A stretch of DNA of 11,437 bases from assembly GCA_017995275.1 (NCBI GenBank), contig JAGOJE010000014.1, positions 1 through 11,437 on the forward strand. The letters are read 5' to 3'. The notes beneath the pieces were generated by a model. That model saw only the letters and a program-made list of their open reading frames with translations. It was not told the DNA's origin and searched no databases. This DNA comes from Rickettsiaceae bacterium. Its GTDB lineage: Bacteria > Pseudomonadota > Alphaproteobacteria > Rickettsiales > Rickettsiaceae. This document shows, piece by piece, positions 7,449-11,437 of the stretch; position 1 is the first letter of the stretch; every line of letters starts with the position of its first letter. A program made the translations under genes and the position numbers.

Positions 7449-8409
7449 TTTTAAGACGATTTTTAAGGCAAAAAGTGATGTAGAAGTTATTTCTTCCTCT
7501 GGCAAGAAACACATTGTTGTTCTTGCTGGTGGAATGTCTGCTGAGAGAGGGGTATCAATTAGTTCAGCGAAAGGTGTTATAAATGCGCTTGTGAATCTTG
7601 GTTACCGGGTAACTAAGATAGATATGGGTGCAGATCTTGCCAATTGTATTACGCAGCTGAATCCAGATGTTGTATTTAATTGTTTACACGGTACTTATGG
7701 TGAAGATGGTTGCGTTCCTGGAATGCTTAATATAATGCATATTCCTTATACTCATTCTGGATTGCTTAGTTCTTCTATTGCTTTTAGTAAAATGATGTCT
7801 AGAAGCATATTCTTGCAGCATGGCATAAAATGTGCAGATGCCGTATATATAAGTAAGGGAGATGGAATCAAGGGTGACCCGATAAAACGTCCATATGTAA
7901 TAAAGCCCCTTGCTCAAGGTTCTAGTGTGGGAATAAAGGTTATATTTGAAGGAGACGATTTTGATTTTTCAAATTACGAATTTGAATATGGTGATACTAT
8001 TTTAGTAGAAGAATATATAAAAGGTCGCGAAATAGAAGTGGCTGTTTTAAATGGCAAGGCTCTTGGGGCTCTTGAGATTAAACTACTTAAGAACAAAAGA
8101 TTCTACGATTATGAAACAAAATATACTGATGGTTTTGCTGAGCATATTTTTCCAGCAAATTTATCTAAAGATGCATATAACAAGGTTTTAAAATTATCGG
8201 AAAGGGTATATAGCGCGATGGATTGCAGAGGTATTTCTCGTGTGGAATTTATTTATAGTGACGAAAAAGATGAATTCTATATACTTGAAATAAATACTCA
8301 TCCTGGAATGACTCCGTTATCTCTTTGTCCGGAGATAGCTGAAAAAGTTGGAATCAGCTTTGAGGAATTAATAGAAAAAATATTAGAATCGGCGTCATAC
8401 GAACAATGA
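7441..8409 (+). CDS. ddl: D-alanine-D-alanine ligase
   Basis: Ddl is an ATP-grasp enzyme joining two D-alanines in the cytoplasm; the dipeptide is later added by MurF. From the ATG at 7441 it has 322 residues. Motifs are AGGMSAERGVS (29-39, N-terminal substrate domain), HGTYGEDG (83-90), YTHSG (103-107), the ATP-binding KPLAQGSSVG loop (155-164), EEYIKGREIEVAVLNG (190-205), the omega-loop region YDYETKY (222-228), and the metal-binding EINTHPGMT (283-291). The sequence, including an N-terminal extension of about 20 residues before the first strand, resembles Rickettsia Ddl as I recall it. It overlaps murB by 8 nt and ftsQ by 4 nt (ATGA), so it is part of one tightly coupled unit. D-Ala-D-Ala synthesis implies the organism makes at least some peptidoglycan. 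Confidence 0.96.
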   Translation: MTDFKTIFKAKSDVEVISSSGKKHIVVLAGGMSAERGVSISSAKGVINALVNLGYRVTKIDMGADLANCITQLNPDVVFNCLHGTYGEDGCVPGMLNIMHIPYTHSGLLSSSIAFSKMMSRSIFLQHGIKCADAVYISKGDGIKGDPIKRPYVIKPLAQGSSVGIKVIFEGDDFDFSNYEFEYGDTILVEEYIKGREIEVAVLNGKALGALEIKLLKNKRFYDYETKYTDGFAEHIFPANLSKDAYNKVLKLSERVYSAMDCRGISRVEFIYSDEKDEFYILEINTHPGMTPLSLCPEIAEKVGISFEELIEKILESASYEQ

Positions 8410-9245
8410 AGCAAAAAAAAGTAATATTGAAGAATGTTGTAGTAAAACCAAGTATCAGCATGAAGCGTAGAATCAGGCTATATGTGGCTAGATTCTTTAT
8501 TTCCATGAAGGTAATTGCGGCGATATTAATATATCTATTTTTCTTTACCACTCATTTAACTCCTATAAAAAGATGGTTTGCAAGCCATATAGCAGATATT
8601 GCTGCGGATAGTGGAGTGCTGCTTGAGAATGTTATGATTGCTGGTCAAAACAATCTTTCAACAGATGATATTATTGCAACATTAAATGCTGATGTCGGAA
8701 CTCCATTATTATCTATAAATCTTGGAAAAGTTCGTCAGGAGCTCCTTAAGAATGATTGGGTTAAGGATGCTACTATAGAGAGGAGATTACCAAATATATT
8801 ATATGTAAATGTTACTGAGCGTATTCCTATAGCTATTTGGCAAAAGGATAAAAGGCTTTATCTCGTGGATGAAGAGGGTCATGTAATAGCGCCAGATGAT
8901 GTAAAGAAATTCGTAGGTCTTACGCATATAATAGGAGATGACGCTCCAGCAAATGCTGCTAGTTTGAATGAGGAGCTTGGCAATGACCCAGAACTAAGGA
9001 AAAAGCTTATTTCTGCTATAAGATATGGAGATCGTCGTTGGAATTTGATTTTGGATCAAGGCATAACTATCAAAATGCCGGAAATAAACTTTGCTAGAGC
9101 TTATAGATATCTGTCAAAGCTGAATGAGGGTGGTAAGCTATTTGATAATAGCTACAAGGTTATTGATTTGAGAGATGAAGCCAAATATTTCTTTGAGAAA
9201 AATGAGGAAAACGTAAAAAACGATCCTAAAAAGCAGAAGAAATAA
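8406..9245 (+). CDS. ftsQ: Cell division protein FtsQ
   Basis: FtsQ is a bitopic inner-membrane divisome protein linking early (FtsA/FtsZ/FtsK) and late (FtsB/L/W/I) components. The 279-residue product has a basic cytoplasmic N-terminus (about 1-30), one transmembrane helix at about 32-50, and a periplasmic POTRA domain at about 72-140 with the typical pattern ending in ERRLPNILYVNVTERIPIAIW (the core of this is at 125-139). The FtsQ beta domain follows (YLVDEEGHVI at 152-161). The tail is lysine-rich and likely disordered. FtsQ is poorly conserved, so the call combines these features with its position directly after ddl, the classic alphaproteobacterial order. The ATG overlaps the ddl stop (ATGA); no Shine-Dalgarno is evident, consistent with coupling. 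ftsA does not follow. Confidence 0.9.
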   Translation: MKQKKVILKNVVVKPSISMKRRIRLYVARFFISMKVIAAILIYLFFFTTHLTPIKRWFASHIADIAADSGVLLENVMIAGQNNLSTDDIIATLNADVGTPLLSINLGKVRQELLKNDWVKDATIERRLPNILYVNVTERIPIAIWQKDKRLYLVDEEGHVIAPDDVKKFVGLTHIIGDDAPANAASLNEELGNDPELRKKLISAIRYGDRRWNLILDQGITIKMPEINFARAYRYLSKLNEGGKLFDNSYKVIDLRDEAKYFFEKNEENVKNDPKKQKK

Positions 9246-9248
9246 TTT

Positions 9249-10181
9249 ATGCCAAATTCGAAAGACGATAGTCAGGGGTTAAGAGATCTTGTTGTAACTG
9301 CTGTTGACGCTATGCGTCTTGATAGATATTTGCGCATTATAGACGAAAGCTTAACGCAAGGAGCGATAGAAAAAGCCTTAAGAAGTGGTGATATAAAAAT
9401 TGCTGGGAAAAAGGTTAAGTCAAATCATAGAGTTCAGAATGGCGATGTACTAACTATAAATCGCTATTTCAAAATAAGTGATCAGAAAAAAAAGGCGGAA
9501 TTATCTTTTGATCCTGGGGTTATATCGCTCGCTCAAAAAATAACATCTGAATATTTGTTGTATGAGGATGAAAACTTAATTGCAATAAATAAACCAACCA
9601 AACTTCCCACTCAAGGTGGCAATAAGATAAATATTTCAGTTGATCATGCTTTAGAATATTTAAATTCAAAGGGTTATGATTTGAGGCTTGTGCATAGACT
9701 GGACCGTGAAACTAGTGGAATACTGCTTCTTGCAAAAACAAGGTCAGCAGCTACGAGACTTGCGAAAGCATTCGAAAATCGTAGAATTATGAAGAAATAT
9801 CTTGCAGTTACTCATGGAAAGTTAAAACTCAAAGAAGAGGGAAGGGTGGAATCTTTCCTTGGAAAAATTGAAGATAAAATTTGTGAAATGTCAAAAAATT
9901 CCCCAGATGCAAAACTTGCAGTCACAGATTATAAAATTCTGGATTCAAATGCTGAAGGTTTTTATTTGGTAGAATTTACCCCAATGACTGGCCGTATGCA
10001 TCAGCTGCGTGCTCATGCTGCTTATTCTATGGGTACTCCGATAGTTGGGGATGAGAAATATGGATCAAATATTTTAGACCGGAGATTACTCCTCCATGCA
10101 AGTGAAATAGAAATTTCAGAAGAGATCTTTGGAAAAAAGATAAAAGTAAAAGCAAATGTGGATAAATGTTTTTACTTGTAA
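9249..10181 (+). CDS. RluC/RluD-family 23S rRNA pseudouridine synthase
   Basis: This enzyme isomerises specific uridines in 23S rRNA to pseudouridine. The 310 residues comprise an S4 RNA-binding domain (about 22-70, beginning MRLDRYLR) and an RluA-family catalytic domain. The catalytic aspartate is D152 in HRLDRETSG (149-157). Other family blocks are YEDENLIAINKP (105-116), MTGRMHQLRAHAAYSMGTPIVGDEKYG (its core at 246-256), and LLHA (281-284). RluC (U955/2504/2580) seems likelier than RluD because of the compact insert and S4 arrangement, but the two cannot be split reliably by eye, so no symbol is given. It starts 3 nt after ftsQ, so it is probably read from the same transcript despite an unrelated role. 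A palindromic element lies just past its stop. Confidence 0.92.
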   Translation: MPNSKDDSQGLRDLVVTAVDAMRLDRYLRIIDESLTQGAIEKALRSGDIKIAGKKVKSNHRVQNGDVLTINRYFKISDQKKKAELSFDPGVISLAQKITSEYLLYEDENLIAINKPTKLPTQGGNKINISVDHALEYLNSKGYDLRLVHRLDRETSGILLLAKTRSAATRLAKAFENRRIMKKYLAVTHGKLKLKEEGRVESFLGKIEDKICEMSKNSPDAKLAVTDYKILDSNAEGFYLVEFTPMTGRMHQLRAHAAYSMGTPIVGDEKYGSNILDRRLLLHASEIEISEEIFGKKIKVKANVDKCFYL

Positions 10182-10183
10182 CG

Positions 10184-10260
10184 CTTGATCCCGGATCGCG
10201 ACCCCGCTGTGCTTGGTCTGTCCGGGATTGCAGTAGTGGCGTACGTGTCATTCCTGCGAA
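10184..10260. repeat. Intergenic G+C-rich palindromic element after the rluC-like gene
   Basis: This fills nearly all of the 88-nt gap between two convergent genes. An 8-bp inverted repeat, ATCCCGGA at 10188-10195 with TCCGGGAT at 10221-10228, is extended inside by GACC (10200-10203) with GGTC (10215-10218), giving an imperfect hairpin. To the right, TGTCATTCCTGCG at 10246-10258 exactly matches the end of the element inside ccmF. It is G+C-rich relative to its surroundings, as Rickettsiales small palindromic repeats are. It may incidentally act as an RNA-stabilising or terminating hairpin for both convergent genes, but there is no adjoining T-run, so a Rho-independent terminator is not claimed. 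Confidence 0.65.
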
Positions 10261-10269
10261 GTATTCTTC

Positions 10270-10893
10270 TTAGTGATGATCAACTGGTGTGTCAGCAACA
10301 TCTCCCGAATGTGGAATAGAATCATAATGAGCTGAGGCAATTTCTATTGCTGCAGTATTTTCTGTTTCTTGTGCCAATGAAACAGCTTTTTCTGCCCATT
10401 CAGGGTTTGATATAAAATTTATCAATGTTTGTACGATTTCCATATTGCCTTTTTCTATAGCATATGTTAAAGGTGTTATACCTGCTGAAGATGGCATTAT
10501 AGGATTAGCCTTATCTTCTAGCGCTTCCGTGCACGCGTGTAAATTACCTGTTGTTATAGCTTCTATCAAAGCTTCTTCTGCATGGAGCACATACACAAAA
10601 TGCATTTCTTTACCATCTGACACTATAGTATGTTCTTTCATAATTCCATATTTGTTATTAATTGTTACTTCGTTGTCAGCCCCTTTTTCTAGAAGTTTTA
10701 GGCATACGTCATTAAAAAAGTTGTCACTTAACAAGTCGTTCCTACCAATCTCAAAAGCTACTTCAAGTGGAGTATGGCCTTCAATTTTAAAGTTTAAATT
10801 TTGAATACTATCTATCAAACTAAATGCGATCGGGTTTTTCGTTTTTATAGCTGCTATTAAAATTGATTCCTGTGGTGTATAATCTGTAATCAT
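10270..10893 (-). CDS. Ankyrin-repeat protein
   Basis: This 207-residue protein contains about three degenerate ankyrin repeats: about 39-72 (GHTPLEVAFEIGRND ... LLEKGAD), 105-134 (EEALIEAITTGNLHACTEAL ...), and 137-165 (AGITPLTYAIEKGNMEIV ...). The first half-repeat near residues 9-35 may cap the array. No signal peptide or membrane segment is visible. Ankyrin repeats mediate protein-protein binding. In intracellular alphaproteobacteria such proteins are often suspected effectors, but secretion cannot be inferred here. The C-terminus is acidic/histidine-rich (ends VDHH). It lies alone on the minus strand, convergent with the rluC-like gene and 142 nt downstream of recF, with its own promoter. 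The ATG at 10893 precedes MITDYTPQES and fits the repeat start. Confidence 0.82.
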   Translation of the reverse strand: MITDYTPQESILIAAIKTKNPIAFSLIDSIQNLNFKIEGHTPLEVAFEIGRNDLLSDNFFNDVCLKLLEKGADNEVTINNKYGIMKEHTIVSDGKEMHFVYVLHAEEALIEAITTGNLHACTEALEDKANPIMPSSAGITPLTYAIEKGNMEIVQTLINFISNPEWAEKAVSLAQETENTAAIEIASAHYDSIPHSGDVADTPVDHH

Positions 10894-10946
10894 TTCTATT
10901 ACCTATATTAAAGTTATAATTTTGTGGATTTTTATATCCAGGGCGA

Positions 10947-10974
10947 ATTATAGCGTATTTATTAAATTTTGCAA
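10947..10974 (-). promoter_or_regulatory. Sigma-70-type promoter for the ankyrin gene
   Basis: On the minus strand a perfect -10 box TATAAT (10952-10947) lies 16 nt after a -35-like TTGCAA (10974-10969, 4 of 6 matches to TTGACA). The predicted start near 10940 gives a leader of about 46 nt before the ATG at 10893. It is one of the better promoter matches in an AT-rich window, where lone TATAAT matches are common, so the paired boxes and placement carry the weight. Confidence 0.55.
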
Positions 10975-10976
10975 AG

Positions 10977-11009
10977 AAAAAAACAAAGTAACTTTAACAA
11001 TTAACAGTT
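10977..11009 (-). terminator. Weak possible terminator downstream of recF
   Basis: On the minus strand an AT-rich stem (AACT-TTAA pairing with TTAA-AGTT across 10990-11009, one bulged G, 3-nt loop) is followed six bases later by seven T residues (10983-10977). Position is right, 27 nt after the recF stop. The stem has only two G-C pairs, so termination strength is doubtful. Confidence 0.3.
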
Positions 11010-11035
11010 TAAATACCCCATACATTGATTTACTA

Positions 11036-11437
11036 TCAAAGCCAGATAATTTGGGGTTGTGAAAAATAGTCGGATATTTTTTTCTCAGTGGAAGTAATCC
11101 ATATTTGGGAATGGGATTGATCAAGGAAGTTTGATAAAAACTCCCTTCTTTTATCGTCAAGATGAACAAATATTTCATCTAAAAGCAAAAGGGGATAAGC
11201 GGCAATTTTACTTAGCATCAATGTTTGTGCCATAGTTATGGAAATTAACAAAGCTTTTTGCTCTCCAGTTGAACAAAATTTAGCCTCTATATTTTTTGAA
11301 TTATGAATGGCTTCAAAGTCAACCCTATGAGGGGCAAAAGTTGATCGTCCAGTTTCGGAGTCTATCTTTCTTGAGTTTCTAAACTGACTCATTATCCACT
11401 CTTTGTCCTTGCCTCTATAATCTGGAGTGATATTGAT
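11036..11437 (-). CDS. recF: DNA replication/repair protein RecF, C-terminal part (window edge)
   Basis: The last 133 residues of RecF are visible; the frame is open through 11437, so the gene continues beyond the edge. RecF is an SMC-like ATPase that, with RecO and RecR, helps load RecA at single-strand gaps. Conserved blocks are the APHR-x-DF segment (GPHRDD in many homologues), the ABC signature-like STGEQKALLI, and Walker B PLLLLDEIFVHLDDKRRE, followed by the QIWITSTE strand typical of the RecF end. The Walker A motif lies outside the window. An internal ATG at 11392 is not the start, because the conserved RGKDKEW stretch just upstream is in frame. The gene ends TGA at 11036. Confidence 0.9.
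   Translation of the reverse strand: MNITPDYRGKDKEWIMSQFRNSRKIDSETGRSTFAPHRVDFEAIHNSKNIEAKFCSTGEQKALLISITMAQTLMLSKIAAYPLLLLDEIFVHLDDKRREFLSNFLDQSHSQIWITSTEKKISDYFSQPQIIWL

Noticed and set aside
10188..10228. G+C-rich hairpin after the rluC-like gene as a Rho-independent terminator
   Set aside because: The stem is good, but no T-run follows it on either strand, and its sequence and shared 13-mer fit a palindromic repeat better.
10027..10251. Minus-strand open frame of about 74 codons over the rluC-like 3' end and the palindromic element
   Set aside because: It runs antisense to the conserved end of the pseudouridine synthase and through the repeat; the predicted peptide has low-complexity, repeat-derived character and no motif.

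Overview
This AT-rich window looks like a chromosome segment from a Rickettsiales-type alphaproteobacterium, an obligate intracellular or endosymbiotic lineage. The evidence is low G+C coding sequence, a compact murC-murB-ddl-ftsQ run, proteins resembling my memory of Rickettsia Ddl and CdsA, a system I cytochrome c maturation gene (ccmF), an ankyrin-repeat gene, and G+C-rich palindromic repeats of the Rickettsia/Wolbachia palindromic-element kind, one of them inside a gene. No database search was possible, so the genus is left open. No transposase, CRISPR array, tRNA or rRNA gene was seen, and no gene-free gap exceeds 300 bases.

Left part (1-4994, minus strand). Reading leftward from the divergent region near 5 kb, the order is: an unrecognised protein of about 101 residues, translationally coupled to a UbiH-type flavin monooxygenase (ubiquinone synthesis); a CorC/HlyC family membrane protein with CBS domains; ccmF (haem ligation to c-type cytochromes), whose start overlaps the end of the CorC-like gene; and the first 69 codons of cdsA (CDP-diacylglycerol synthesis), cut by the window edge. 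Respiratory (quinone, cytochrome c) and envelope functions are mixed here. ccmF carries an in-frame palindromic repeat of about 95 bp encoding about 32 extra residues between its first two membrane helices.

Middle (5104-10181, plus strand). murC, murB, ddl and ftsQ are packed with ATGA or 8-nt overlaps and supply UDP-MurNAc-peptide precursors, D-Ala-D-Ala and a divisome component. The next gene, 3 nt later, is an RluC/RluD-type 23S rRNA pseudouridine synthase instead of the ftsA often found there.

Right part (10182-11437). A short G+C-rich palindromic intergenic element lies between the convergent rluC-like gene and an ankyrin-repeat gene on the minus strand. The ankyrin gene has its own near-consensus promoter. 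Upstream of it is the C-terminal part of recF (recombinational repair ATPase), cut by the right edge.

The clearest item for follow-up is the in-gene repeat in ccmF and its partner downstream of rluC, which shares an exact 13-nt end. I see no convincing new multi-gene defence or secretion system; the rest is mainly core housekeeping.
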